Source of the DNA: Roseomonas sp.
GTDB lineage: Bacteria > Pseudomonadota > Alphaproteobacteria > Acetobacterales > Acetobacteraceae
Reading direction: 5' to 3'
Length of the DNA stretch: 64,000 nucleotides
Assembly: GCA_020249775.1 (NCBI GenBank)
Contig: JADCFA010000012.1
Location: 112,414 to 176,413, forward strand
Position numbers and translations under genes: made by a program. Under the pieces are notes generated by a model. It was not told the origin of the DNA. It made no database searches and worked only from the letters and a program-made list of their open reading frames with translations. This document shows, piece after piece, positions 15,527 to 24,362 of the stretch; positions within the stretch are counted from its first letter, which is position 1, and each line of letters starts with the position of its first letter.

Positions 15527-17419
15527 ATGATCACCTTTATGCGACGCCTTGCCTCCACCTGGGTTGCCAAGGCGCTATTCATTCTGCTTGTCCTGTCCTT
15601 CGCCGTCTGGGGGATTGAGGATGTCGTGCGCAAGATCGGCCGCGATACGGCGGTGGCGCGGGTGGGCGGCATGTCCATCGAAGCGGATGAGGCGCAGATG
15701 GCCGCGCGGCGTGAAATGTCGCGAATCGCACGCCAGATGGGCAATCGCTTTGAACCGAATGAGGCGATCCGCCGCGCCGTGGCCATGGGGGCTTTGGAAA
15801 ACCTGATCGGCGAACGCGCCATGGCGGCTGAGGCGCAGCGCATGGGCGTGGTGGCGCCGGAGGAATTGGTGCGCGACACGGTCTTTGCCATTCCCGGCCT
15901 GCGCACCCCGGATGGGCGTTTCTCGCGTGAGATTCTGGCACAGGTGCTGCGCAGCAATGAACTGACCGAAGCGCAATTCCTGTCGCTGATCCGGGGCGAT
16001 TTGCTGCGCCAGCAATTGCTGGGCGCGGTGCGCGCGGGTGCTGCGGCGCCCGATACCATGACCGCGCCGCAACTGGTATGGCAGACGGAACGGCGCATCG
16101 CGGATGTGGTGCTGCTGCCTTTCTCGGCCGCGCCAGAACCGGAACCACCAAGCGAAGCGCAAATGCAGCGCTTCCTGGAAAACAACCCGCAGCGTTTTTC
16201 GACGCCGGAGTTTCGGCAGATCAGCATCGCGGTGCTATCGGCTGAAACCCTGGCGCATGAAATCGCCGTTTCGGAAGAAGACATCAAACAGGCTTTTGAC
16301 GCGCGCCATGGCCAGTATGACCGGCCAGAGCGTCGGCAAATCCGCCAATTGGTGCTGGCCGATGAAGCCCGCGCGCGGGAAGTCGCGCAGCTTTGGCAAG
16401 CTGGTGCCGAATGGGAAACGGTGGAAGCCGCCGCCACCGCTGCGGGCGGGCAGGCCATGGCGCTGCCCATGGGTGACAAGGCAAGCCTGCCCATTCCTGC
16501 CTTGGCGGAAGCTGCCTTCGCCGCAGCGCCGCAAAGTGTTACGGACCCGGTGCAAAGCCCCTTTGGCTGGCATGTGATTGCCATTGAGGCGGTGGAACCC
16601 GCGCAAATTTTCACGCTGGATCAATTGCGCGATCAATTGCGCCGCGATGTCGCGAAGGACCGCGCACTCGATCTTGCATATGAACGTGGCAATAAGGTGG
16701 AAGATGCGCTGGCCGGTGGGATGACATTGGCCGAAGCTGCGCCGCGTTTTGGGCTCGTGTTGGTGAATGCGACGCTCGATCCCGGTGGGCGCAGCCCCGC
16801 CAATGAAGCGGTGGCGCTGCCCGTGGCAGCCGATCAGCGCAATGCCGTGCTGCGCGCGATTTTCACGCAGGATCAGGGCGCGGCACCGCGCTTGCGGGAA
16901 TTCGGCGATGCTTTTGCAGCTATTGAAGTGACCGGCATCACGCCATCTCAGCTTCGCCCCTTTGCCGAGGTTGAGCAGGAACTCCGCCGCGCCGTGATTG
17001 CCGATGCGCGCCGGCGCTTCACTGAAACCCGCGCGGCGGGGCTTTTGGCGGCGCAGCGCGGCGGCAAGACTTTGGCTGAGGCAGCGCAGGAATTGGGCCT
17101 GATCAGCACACGCACCGCACCTTTTGGGCGTGATCCCGCGCAGGGCAGCCCGGTGCCGCCGGAATTGCTGCCGCCCTTGTTTGAAGCCAAGCGCGGAGAG
17201 GCGACCATGGCGGAAATCCGAGGTGGCTTTGCTGTGGCCTCGGTTGCGGAAATCCTGAGGCTTGATCCCACCAGCGATCCACTCGGAATGGGCCGCGTGC
17301 GCGTGGAAATCGAACAGGCAGTGGGGGATGATCTGGAACAGCAATTCCAGGCAGCATTGCGCACGCGCGCCAATGTGCGCATCAATGAACGCTTGCTGGA
17401 ACAGGTGACAGGCAGATGA
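15527..17419 (+). CDS. PpiD-like membrane-anchored peptidyl-prolyl isomerase/periplasmic folding chaperone
   Basis: 630 residues: a single N-terminal membrane anchor (about 15-35, A-L-F-I-L-L-V-L-S-F-A-V-W-G-I), a SurA-like N-terminal helical domain (about 40-170), a parvulin/PpiC domain (about 245-350, ending in F-G-W-H-V-I), and a long C-terminal region. It would assist folding of exported outer-membrane proteins at the periplasmic face of the inner membrane. Starts at 15527 or 15539 are both possible; 15527 gives the M-I-T-F-M-R-R N-terminus. The stop overlaps trpE by ATGA, a ppiD-trpE link common in Alphaproteobacteria. Confidence 0.88.
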   Translation: MITFMRRLASTWVAKALFILLVLSFAVWGIEDVVRKIGRDTAVARVGGMSIEADEAQMAARREMSRIARQMGNRFEPNEAIRRAVAMGALENLIGERAMAAEAQRMGVVAPEELVRDTVFAIPGLRTPDGRFSREILAQVLRSNELTEAQFLSLIRGDLLRQQLLGAVRAGAAAPDTMTAPQLVWQTERRIADVVLLPFSAAPEPEPPSEAQMQRFLENNPQRFSTPEFRQISIAVLSAETLAHEIAVSEEDIKQAFDARHGQYDRPERRQIRQLVLADEARAREVAQLWQAGAEWETVEAAATAAGGQAMALPMGDKASLPIPALAEAAFAAAPQSVTDPVQSPFGWHVIAIEAVEPAQIFTLDQLRDQLRRDVAKDRALDLAYERGNKVEDALAGGMTLAEAAPRFGLVLVNATLDPGGRSPANEAVALPVAADQRNAVLRAIFTQDQGAAPRLREFGDAFAAIEVTGITPSQLRPFAEVEQELRRAVIADARRRFTETRAAGLLAAQRGGKTLAEAAQELGLISTRTAPFGRDPAQGSPVPPELLPPLFEAKRGEATMAEIRGGFAVASVAEILRLDPTSDPLGMGRVRVEIEQAVGDDLEQQFQAALRTRANVRINERLLEQVTGR

Positions 17420-18915
17420 GTGGCGGCGGTTTCGCAGCGTTTCGCGCGGCGTTGGAAGCGGGGCGGGGACAGATCCTTGTTCGCGAACGCGTCGCTGATC
17501 TGGATACGCCCGTTGGCGCCTTCCTGAAACTGACCGGCGGCGCGCAGGCCAATGCCTTTCTGCTGGAAAGCATTGAAGGCGGTGCCGCGCGCGGGCGCTA
17601 TTCCGCGATTGGCATGGCGCCGGATTTGATCTGGCGCTGCCGCAATGGCAAGGCAGAGCTTAATCGCCACGCGCTTTCCGCGCCGCATGGTTTCGTGCCA
17701 GAAACGGCACCTGCGCTCGATAGTCTGCGCGCCCTGATCAATGAATGCCGCATGGTGGTGCCTGCGAATTTACCGCCGATTGCGGCGGGGCTTTTCGGCT
17801 ATCTTGGCTATGATCTGGTGCGGCTGATCGAAAAACTTCCCGCACTCAAGCCCGATGTGCTTGGCATCCCGGATGCGGTGATGACACGCCCGACGCTGAT
17901 GGCGGTATTTGACCATGTGCGCGATACGCTGCTGCTCTGTGCGCCGGTCTGGCCGGGCGCTGACCCACAAACCGCCTGGGAAGCGGCGAATGCCAGGTTG
18001 GATGAGGCTGAGGCCGCGCTGGATCGGCCCGTGCCGCGCCCCGCACCGCCCGCTGATCTGCCCGCCTTGCCGCAGCCCGACAGCAATTTCACCGAAGCGG
18101 GCTATATCGCGGCCGTTGAACGCGCGAAGGACTACATCCGCGCGGGCGATTGCTTTCAGATCGTGCCGGCGCAGCGTTTTTCGGCACCCTTCGCCTTGCC
18201 TCCTTTTGCTCTGTATCGCGCACTCCGGCGGATCAACCCCGCCCCCTTCTTGTTCTTTTGTGATTTCGGCGGCTTTGCCGCGGTGGGCGCAAGCCCGGAA
18301 ATCCTGGTGCGCGCACGCGATGGCGTGGTGACGGTGCGGCCCTTGGCTGGCACGCGCCGGCGCGGTGCAACGCCGGAAGAAGATCGCGCGCTGGAAGCCG
18401 AATTGCTGGCCGATCCGAAGGAACGTGCCGAACACCTCATGCTGCTTGATCTTGGGCGCAATGATGTCGGGCGCGTTTCGGAAATCGGCTCCGTGAAAGT
18501 CACCGCGCAATTCCAGGTGGAGCGTTATTCGCAGGTGATGCATATCGGCTCGGAAGTGCAGGGGCGTTTGCGCGCGGGGCTGGATGCCTTGGATGCCTAT
18601 TGCGCGGGCTTCCCGGCAGGCACGCTGACCGGCGCGCCGAAAATTCGCGCCATGGAAATCATTGAGGAATTGGAACCCTCCCGCCGCGGGCTTTACGCGG
18701 GCGGCGTTGGCTATTTCGGCGCCGATGGCGGCATGGATACCTGCATCGCGCTGCGTACTGCGCTGGTCAAGGATGGTGTGATGTATGTGCAGGCCGGCGC
18801 GGGCGTGGTGGCCGATAGCGATCCCAAGGCGGAATATGAGGAAACGCGCCAAAAGGCGCGCGCATTGTTTCGTGCGGCGGAAGAGGCAGTGCGCTTCGCC
18901 TCCGGCCGGCGTTAG
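17416..18915 (+). CDS. trpE: Anthranilate synthase component I
   Basis: 499-residue chorismate-binding enzyme giving anthranilate for tryptophan synthesis with glutamine-derived ammonia. C-terminal motifs are typical: G-A-S-P-E-I-L-V, R-P-L-A-G-T-R-R-R-G, D-L-G-R-N-D-V-G-R, F-P-A-G-T-L-T-G-A-P-K and G-G-V-G-Y-F-G. The N-terminal regulatory half with the L-E-S motif (F-L-L-E-S-I-E-G) suggests tryptophan feedback. Its ATG overlaps the preceding stop (ATGA). trpG does not follow, unlike the usual alphaproteobacterial trpE-trpG-trpD-trpC run, so the rest of the pathway must lie elsewhere. Confidence 0.96.
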   Translation: MSGGGFAAFRAALEAGRGQILVRERVADLDTPVGAFLKLTGGAQANAFLLESIEGGAARGRYSAIGMAPDLIWRCRNGKAELNRHALSAPHGFVPETAPALDSLRALINECRMVVPANLPPIAAGLFGYLGYDLVRLIEKLPALKPDVLGIPDAVMTRPTLMAVFDHVRDTLLLCAPVWPGADPQTAWEAANARLDEAEAALDRPVPRPAPPADLPALPQPDSNFTEAGYIAAVERAKDYIRAGDCFQIVPAQRFSAPFALPPFALYRALRRINPAPFLFFCDFGGFAAVGASPEILVRARDGVVTVRPLAGTRRRGATPEEDRALEAELLADPKERAEHLMLLDLGRNDVGRVSEIGSVKVTAQFQVERYSQVMHIGSEVQGRLRAGLDALDAYCAGFPAGTLTGAPKIRAMEIIEELEPSRRGLYAGGVGYFGADGGMDTCIALRTALVKDGVMYVQAGAGVVADSDPKAEYEETRQKARALFRAAEEAVRFASGRR

Positions 18916-18925
18916 ACCTTAGGCC

Positions 18926-20020
18926 ATGGCGCAAGCCCCCGACATCATCCCTATCCTGGCGCTGCTTGAAGATGCGCGCGATGCCGGGCGCTGTGCCGAA
19001 GCCGCTGCCGCGCTGCGTGCCTTGTCGCAACTCTGTCCGGATAATCTTCAGGTCAAGGCCGCCTTGGCGCGCGCATTGTTCGGCGCTGGGCTTTGGCAGG
19101 AAGCCTGGGATGCCTATGAAGTGCGCTTCGATCTGATGCCGGAGGTCTTCACCAAGGTAACGCGCCCTGGCCCGAATGGCCCCGAGCCTATGCCAATGTG
19201 GCAGGGTGGTGCTTTGCCTGAATCGGTCCTGGTCATGGGTGAACAGGGGCTTGGCGATACCATCCAATTTGCGCGCTTCCTGCCCATGCTGCGCGCGCGT
19301 GGCGTGCGCGTGCATGCGGTGCTTGATCCGCGCGTGATGAAGCTATTGGCGCCTGTGCTGGAAGGGGTTGAAGCGCGCCCGGGTGGCAGTTCAGGGCGGG
19401 TGCAGGGTGTCAAAACCTGGTTGCCCTTGCTCAATCTGCCGCGCGCGCTTGGGCTGCGACCGCAGCAATATCAGGGAAGCATTCCTTATTTGGCGGCGGA
19501 ACCGGAACGCGTGGCCCGTTGGCGTCAGCGTATCGGCACCCAGGGCTTTCGCATCGGCATTGTCTGGCAGGGCAATCCCAAGGCACCGGTGGATCGCAAC
19601 CGGTCCGTGCCGCTTGCCATCTTCGCGCCCATCGCGGCCTTGCGCGGCGCGCGGCTTTTCGCCCTGCAAAAAGGACCTGGTGAGGATGCGGAAGCGCCCT
19701 TCGCGCTTGATCGCCTGGGGCCCGAGATGGATAACAGCCCGGATTGGTTTCTGGACACCGCCGCGGCCATCATGGCGCTTGACCTGGTGGTAACGGTGGA
19801 CACGGCCGTTGTGCATCTGGCCGGCGCACTCGGGCGGCCTGCGCTGATGCTGACCCATGGGCGCAATTCCGATTGGCGCTGGCAACAGGGGCGGGAGGAT
19901 ACGCTCTGGTATCCCTCCCTCCGCCTGGTCCGCTGCCCGGATGGCAATGCGGATTGGCGCGGTGCCGTGGCGCGCGCGGCCTTTCTGATCCGCACCGGCA
20001 ATATTCCACCTGCCGCATGA
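18926..20020 (+). CDS. TPR/glycosyltransferase family 9-like protein
   Basis: 364 residues. The first 70 form a short TPR-like helical hairpin region (A-L-L-E-D-A-R-D-A-G-R, A-L-A-R-A-L-F-G-A-G). The rest resembles the heptosyltransferase (GT9) fold seen in alphaproteobacterial TPR-GT9 proteins, with the nucleotide-sugar-side motif V-T-V-D-T-A-V-V-H-L-A-G-A-L-G-R-P near 288-304. No signal peptide. It starts 10 nt after trpE and its stop overlaps the penicillin acylase homologue by ATGA, so translation is coupled. Acceptor and donor are unknown. Confidence 0.78.
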   Translation: MAQAPDIIPILALLEDARDAGRCAEAAAALRALSQLCPDNLQVKAALARALFGAGLWQEAWDAYEVRFDLMPEVFTKVTRPGPNGPEPMPMWQGGALPESVLVMGEQGLGDTIQFARFLPMLRARGVRVHAVLDPRVMKLLAPVLEGVEARPGGSSGRVQGVKTWLPLLNLPRALGLRPQQYQGSIPYLAAEPERVARWRQRIGTQGFRIGIVWQGNPKAPVDRNRSVPLAIFAPIAALRGARLFALQKGPGEDAEAPFALDRLGPEMDNSPDWFLDTAAAIMALDLVVTVDTAVVHLAGALGRPALMLTHGRNSDWRWQQGREDTLWYPSLRLVRCPDGNADWRGAVARAAFLIRTGNIPPAA

Positions 20021-22416
20021 AGCGCCGCCGCCCGCGCCGCCGCGGTTTTGGTTTTTGGGTGAAGCGGCTTGGGTTTTTTCTGACAGCGATGATCCTGCTG
20101 CTGCTGTGCGGCATTGCCGGCGCGCTGTGGTGGAGCCTACCCGCACGCCATGCCGAATTGGCGCTGGCGGGGCTTGCCGCGCCGGTGGCGATTACGCTTG
20201 ATGGGCGCGGCATTCCGCATATTGCAGCACAATCGGAAGAAGATGCCTGGGCCGCGCTTGGTTTTGTGCATGCGCGCGACCGCATGTTTCAGATGGACAT
20301 GATGCGCCGTGGCGCGCGTGGCCAAACGGCAGCGCTGGCTGGCACGGCGGCGCTCAGGCTTGATCGCTTCATGCGGCTCTTGCGGCTGGAAGAACGTGCG
20401 GCGGCGGATTTGGCGGCGCTTGATGCGGAAACGCGCGGCGCGCTTGATGCCTATGCGCGTGGTGTGAATGCCTGGATCGCATCACGCGGGCGTTTTGCCG
20501 CGCCGGAATTCATCGCCCTTGGCGCGCCCGCACCCTGGCAGCCGGTGGATAGCCTGCTTTGGGGCAAGATCATGGGGCTTTGGCTTGGCGGCAATTGGCG
20601 CATGGAATTGGAACGTGCGCGCTTGGCCGAGCTTCTTTCGCCAGAACAGCTCGGCGATTTATGGCCGGAGGATGCCTCACCCGGGCGGCCCGATGAACCC
20701 TTGTTGCCCATTGAAGCGAAGGCAAGCGGTGCGCTGCGCGGCGAAAGCCTGAATCGCGCGGCATTGGTCGCGCTTGCCCAGCACTTCCCGCGCTTTCCGG
20801 AAGATGCGCCTTTGCCGGAGATTGCCTCCAACGCCTGGGCTATTGGGGCGGGGCGCAGCGCCTCCGGCGCGCCTTTGCTCGCTGCCGATCCGCATCTTTC
20901 GCATAGCGCGCCCATTCTTTGGTATCTGGCGCGCATCAGCCTGCCGGATGGGCGCAGGCTGATGGGGGCAACCGCGCCTGGCGTGCCGGGGATTGTGATT
21001 GGGCGGAATGAAAGCCTCGCCTGGGGCTTCACCACCACGCATGCGGATACGCAGGATATCTTCATCGAAAAACTGACCGAGGATGGGCGCTATGAAACGC
21101 CCGAAGGGCCGCGCGATTTCATGTGGCATCAGGCGGACATCGCCGTGCGTGGCGCGGCGCCGGTGACCTTTCGCTTTCGCGAAACGCGCCATGGGCCGGT
21201 GCTTTCCGATCTTGATCCAAGTTTCGCGGGCAAGGCGGGCACGGTGCTGGCACTGGCCATGGCAAGCCTTGCGGCGGGCGAAACCTCCGCGCGCGGATTA
21301 TTGCGGCTCAATCGCGCCGGGAGCATCGCGGAAGCGCGCATGGCAGCAGAGGATATCACCAGCCCGGTGCAGAATCTGATGCTCGCGGATCGCGCCGGCG
21401 GCATTGCGATGTTCATTGTGGGCCGCGTGCCGCAGCGCCGCGCCGGGGATGGCGCGATGCCTCGGCCCGGCTGGGATGGTGCGGCTGCATGGGATGGGTT
21501 TCTGCCTTTTGAAGCCAAGCCGCATGTGGAAAACCCAATAAGCGGCGTGATTGTGAATGCGAATAACCGCGTCGCGCCGGCGGATCATCCGGCCTTTCTC
21601 AGCCGCGATTGGTATGGCGATTGGCGCTTCCGGCGCATTGGTGCCGGCTTGGCCGCGCAGCCGCAACATACGCCGGTGGATTTCGCCGCCTTGCAGATGG
21701 ACCGCTTCAGCCTTTTCGCCGCCGAGGCGCTGCTCGCCTTTCGCGCCCTGCCGCCCATGGAAGGCGGGGCGGGGGCGGCGCTTTCGCTGCTGCAAGCCTG
21801 GGATGGCGAAATGGCGGCGGCACGGCCTGAGCCGCTGATCTTCCACGCGACCCTGCGCGGCTTTGGCCAAGCGCTATTGGCGCGCGCCAAGTTGCCGGCT
21901 GATGGCTTTGCGCCATCCCCGGAATTCCTGCGGCCCTTGCTGCAAGGCGGCGATGCGGCGGCGCGCTGGTGCGGGGGAGAAGGCTGCACGCCCATTTTGG
22001 CCGCAGCCTTGACGGAGGCGGTGGCAAAGCTTGCCTTGGATCACGGCGCCGACCCCCGGCAATGGCGTTGGGGCGCGGCGCATATCGCGCGCTTTGATCA
22101 CGCCATGCTGCGCTTCATCCCTTATCTGCGGGATTGGTTGGGCTTGCGCGCCGCGCCGGGCGGGGATGGTGAAACCGTGGCGCGCGCAGCCTTTCGGGGC
22201 TCGGGCTTTGCCGCCGTGCATGGTGCGGGGTTTCGCGGCGTGATGGATTTGGCAGAAGCGGATGGGGCCTTTGCCATGATCGCCACCGGCCAATCTGGTC
22301 ACCCCTTCAGCCGGCATTGGGGCGATATGCTGCCGCTTTGGCGCGATGGCGCGCTTTTGCCGCTGGCCGCCCCGCGCGAGGTGGCCGGGCGCATCCGCCT
22401 GACCCCCGCGCCATAG
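20017..22416 (+). CDS. Penicillin acylase family protein (Ntn-hydrolase)
   Basis: 799-residue precursor. A basic N-terminus (K-R-R-R-P-R-R-R) and a membrane segment (about 20-38) would export it. Autocatalytic cleavage is expected between A270 and S271 in E-I-A-S-N-A-W-A-I-G, freeing S271 as nucleophile of the beta subunit; V-I-V-N-A-N-N-R near residue 511 supplies the oxyanion/Asn region. Relatives hydrolyse amide bonds of acyl-homoserine lactones, beta-lactams or other N-acyl compounds, so quorum quenching or signal turnover is possible but unproven. The ATG overlaps the preceding stop by ATGA. Confidence 0.9.
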   Translation: MKRRRPRRRGFGFWVKRLGFFLTAMILLLLCGIAGALWWSLPARHAELALAGLAAPVAITLDGRGIPHIAAQSEEDAWAALGFVHARDRMFQMDMMRRGARGQTAALAGTAALRLDRFMRLLRLEERAAADLAALDAETRGALDAYARGVNAWIASRGRFAAPEFIALGAPAPWQPVDSLLWGKIMGLWLGGNWRMELERARLAELLSPEQLGDLWPEDASPGRPDEPLLPIEAKASGALRGESLNRAALVALAQHFPRFPEDAPLPEIASNAWAIGAGRSASGAPLLAADPHLSHSAPILWYLARISLPDGRRLMGATAPGVPGIVIGRNESLAWGFTTTHADTQDIFIEKLTEDGRYETPEGPRDFMWHQADIAVRGAAPVTFRFRETRHGPVLSDLDPSFAGKAGTVLALAMASLAAGETSARGLLRLNRAGSIAEARMAAEDITSPVQNLMLADRAGGIAMFIVGRVPQRRAGDGAMPRPGWDGAAAWDGFLPFEAKPHVENPISGVIVNANNRVAPADHPAFLSRDWYGDWRFRRIGAGLAAQPQHTPVDFAALQMDRFSLFAAEALLAFRALPPMEGGAGAALSLLQAWDGEMAAARPEPLIFHATLRGFGQALLARAKLPADGFAPSPEFLRPLLQGGDAAARWCGGEGCTPILAAALTEAVAKLALDHGADPRQWRWGAAHIARFDHAMLRFIPYLRDWLGLRAAPGGDGETVARAAFRGSGFAAVHGAGFRGVMDLAEADGAFAMIATGQSGHPFSRHWGDMLPLWRDGALLPLAAPREVAGRIRLTPAP

Positions 22417-22471
22417 GGGGTTTGTGCAAGGTGGTTGATTCCCAAGCGCTCTGAGGCGAAAATACCATTGC

Positions 22472-23236
22472 ATGCTGCATCGCCCGCCCCGCCGTCCGCA
22501 ATTCTTCTACACGACCGCGCCGCTGCCCTGCCCCTATCTGCCGGGCCGGACGGAGCGCAAGATCGTGACCGAGCTATCCGGCACGGAAGCGGAGGCTTTG
22601 CATGAACGCCTTTCCCGCGCTGGGTTTCGTCGCAGCCATAATATCGCCTATGCGCCGGTTTGCCCCGGCTGCCAGGCTTGTGTGCCGATCCGTGTGGTGA
22701 GCGAGGATTTCACGCCAGACCGCACGCAGCGCCGCATCCTGCGCGCCAATGCGGATTTGACCATTTCCGAAATGCCGGCCCGCGCCACGGCGGAACAATT
22801 CACCCTGTTTCAGCGCTATCAGAAAAATCGCCATGCCGATGGCGATATGGCGGCCATGGGCTATTACGATTACCGCGCCATGATCGAGGATACACCGATC
22901 AGCACCGGCATTCTTGAATTCCGCGATGCGCGTGACCGGCTTTTGGGCGCGTGTCTGACGGATTGGCTGGCTGATGGGCTTTCGGCTGTTTATTCCTTTT
23001 TCGATACGGAGGAGGATAAACGATCACTCGGCACTTTCGCGGTGCTGTGGCTGATCGGGCGCGCACGATCGCTTGGCCTGCCTTATGTCTATTTGGGCTA
23101 TTGGGTGCCGGAAAGCCGGAAGATGGCCTATAAGGCACGCTTCCGGCCAAGTGAGATTCTCATGAGCGGCGCCTGGCATCGGCTGGATGATGGCGCATCG
23201 GTTGTGACGCAGCGTGAGATGGTGCGGGTTGGATAA
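22472..23236 (+). CDS. bpt: Aspartate/glutamate leucyltransferase (Bpt-type)
   Basis: 254-residue member of the arginyl/leucyl-tRNA-protein transferase family that adds Leu to N-terminal Asp/Glu for degradation through ClpS/ClpAP. The opening F-F-Y-T-T-A-P-L-P-C-P-Y-L-P-G-R, the Cys cluster Y-A-P-V-C-P-G-C-Q-A-C (about 62-72) and the GNAT-like C-terminal half with Y-L-G-Y-W-V are all typical, and length is normal. Its stop is only 3 nt from the convergent endolysin stop, so the phage-derived cluster begins right here with no attachment-site-like spacer. Confidence 0.94.
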   Translation: MLHRPPRRPQFFYTTAPLPCPYLPGRTERKIVTELSGTEAEALHERLSRAGFRRSHNIAYAPVCPGCQACVPIRVVSEDFTPDRTQRRILRANADLTISEMPARATAEQFTLFQRYQKNRHADGDMAAMGYYDYRAMIEDTPISTGILEFRDARDRLLGACLTDWLADGLSAVYSFFDTEEDKRSLGTFAVLWLIGRARSLGLPYVYLGYWVPESRKMAYKARFRPSEILMSGAWHRLDDGASVVTQREMVRVG

Positions 23237-23239
23237 TTC

Positions 23240-23719
23240 TTAGACTGCCTCTGCCAAAACCAGCACCGGGCGTGCGGCGCGTGGCGGCGGCGTGGTGATT
23301 TCCTCGGCACGGTAAAAACAAAGACCACCGATTTCCTTGATGCTCGCTTGCCCAACCGCCCAGGCGGGCAGATGCGCCGCATCATGCCAAAGCGTGGCAC
23401 CACCGGTCGGGTCCGGCAGCAGGCCGGATGCCGCGCGTTGCGCGATGCGCCGACAGATGGTGATGGCCGCATCACCGGGCGGAATGGCGCGCAGCGCGGC
23501 ATGGCGCGGGTCCCGCCTATTCCAGCAGGAAAACAGGAAGGGCGCACGGCAAATGGCCGCGATATGGCGCGCATTGGGATCACGCCCGGCTTGCAGGCGA
23601 TTCATGACCAAGGCGGCCAAGGCTTCAATGGCGCGCACGGGCTTTTCGCCCGCTTCGGCCCAAAGCGTCATGGCCAGAATTTCAACATCAATCGCGCGCG
23701 GCGGGGGCAGACTGTTCAT
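23240..23719 (-). CDS. SleB-type cell wall hydrolase (phage-type endolysin)
   Basis: 159 residues of the SleB/CwlJ hydrolase family: the catalytic-Glu region L-A-M-T-L-W-A-E-A-G-E (15-25, E22 likely catalytic), A-A-L-V-M-N-R-L, F-S-C-W-N, and A-T-L-W-H-D-A. Such lytic transglycosylase-like enzymes serve as endolysins in many alphaproteobacterial phages and gene transfer agents. No signal peptide, so release would need a holin-type pore. Its ATG overlaps the upstream stop (ATGA), pairing it with the membrane protein at 23716-24051. Last gene of the cluster. Confidence 0.82.
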   Translation of the reverse strand: MNSLPPPRAIDVEILAMTLWAEAGEKPVRAIEALAALVMNRLQAGRDPNARHIAAICRAPFLFSCWNRRDPRHAALRAIPPGDAAITICRRIAQRAASGLLPDPTGGATLWHDAAHLPAWAVGQASIKEIGGLCFYRAEEITTPPPRAARPVLVLAEAV

Positions 23720-24051
23720 TCCCGTTCCTCCATCCGGCGCACGGCTTGTGCCGCGGCCATGCCTGCGCGCGAGACGTCTTCCAGTTTTTCCTCGATCCTT
23801 ACGAGATGATCGGAAATTCGTCGGTCCAGATCGCGAATGAGCGAGAGCGGCACATAGGTGCGCGCCACTTCCAGCTTGAATTGCGCCAAATCTTCGCGCG
23901 TGCGCGTCAGCGCATCCGAATCGCGTTCATCGCCGCGTTCAATGCGCGCGTGCAATTCGCGCCTGAGCCCGTGGATCATCCAAAAAAGCGCGCCAACCAC
24001 CGGCGCCTCTATGGCGGTGAACCACCATTGGGGGTCAATCTGCATGGACAT
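23716..24051 (-). CDS. Small membrane protein with coiled-coil tail, lysis-cassette position
   Basis: 111 residues: one hydrophobic segment (about 9-22, F-T-A-I-E-A-P-V-V-G-A-L-F-W) followed by a charged, mostly helical tail to the end. Topology suggests N-terminal anchoring with a cytoplasmic or periplasmic coiled coil, similar in plan to phage i-spanin-like or pinholin-accessory proteins. Starts at 24051 (M-S-M-Q) or 24045 are possible. It sits where T7 carries Rz/holin-type genes, directly upstream of and overlapping the endolysin. Role in lysis is inferred from position only. Confidence 0.6.
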   Translation of the reverse strand: MSMQIDPQWWFTAIEAPVVGALFWMIHGLRRELHARIERGDERDSDALTRTREDLAQFKLEVARTYVPLSLIRDLDRRISDHLVRIEEKLEDVSRAGMAAAQAVRRMEERE

Positions 24052-24140
24052 GCTGCTTGGCCTTGTGCTGAAAGCTTGAAGAAGGGGCGCTGCCTCCCCA
24101 GAACAGGGGTGGCGAGACGCCTGAGGAGAAAGCCGGGCCC

Positions 24141-24362
24141 ATGTGGAATGAGCCTTATCTGGAAACCTGCTGCCGTTCGGCGCTGCATCGGCTGACACTG
24201 GTGGGCCCGCATGGGCGGCCCGAGGGGCTGAAGGATGGCCCCTGCCTGCTGCGCCTGACCGGCATGGCCCTGGCGCAGCAACGCCCTGATGGACGCTTTG
24301 AGATTACCGATGCGGGCCGCGCGCGGCATGCCTCGGAAATTTTGAGAAAGGCTGCCGTCTAA
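24141..24362 (+). CDS. Small hypothetical protein, possible winged-helix-like regulator, inside the phage cluster
   Basis: 73 residues, the only plus-strand gene in the cluster. The ATG follows a strong GAGGAGAA ribosome site about 10 nt upstream, and codon use is host-like, so I believe it is real. The second half (L-T-G-M-A-L-A-Q-Q-R-P-D-G-R-F, then I-T-D-A-G-R-A-R-H) resembles the wing and last helix of MarR-like winged-helix proteins. It is divergent from the membrane protein gene and its 3' end overlaps the terL stop by 4 nt. No family recognised with certainty. Confidence 0.6.
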   Translation: MWNEPYLETCCRSALHRLTLVGPHGRPEGLKDGPCLLRLTGMALAQQRPDGRFEITDAGRARHASEILRKAAV

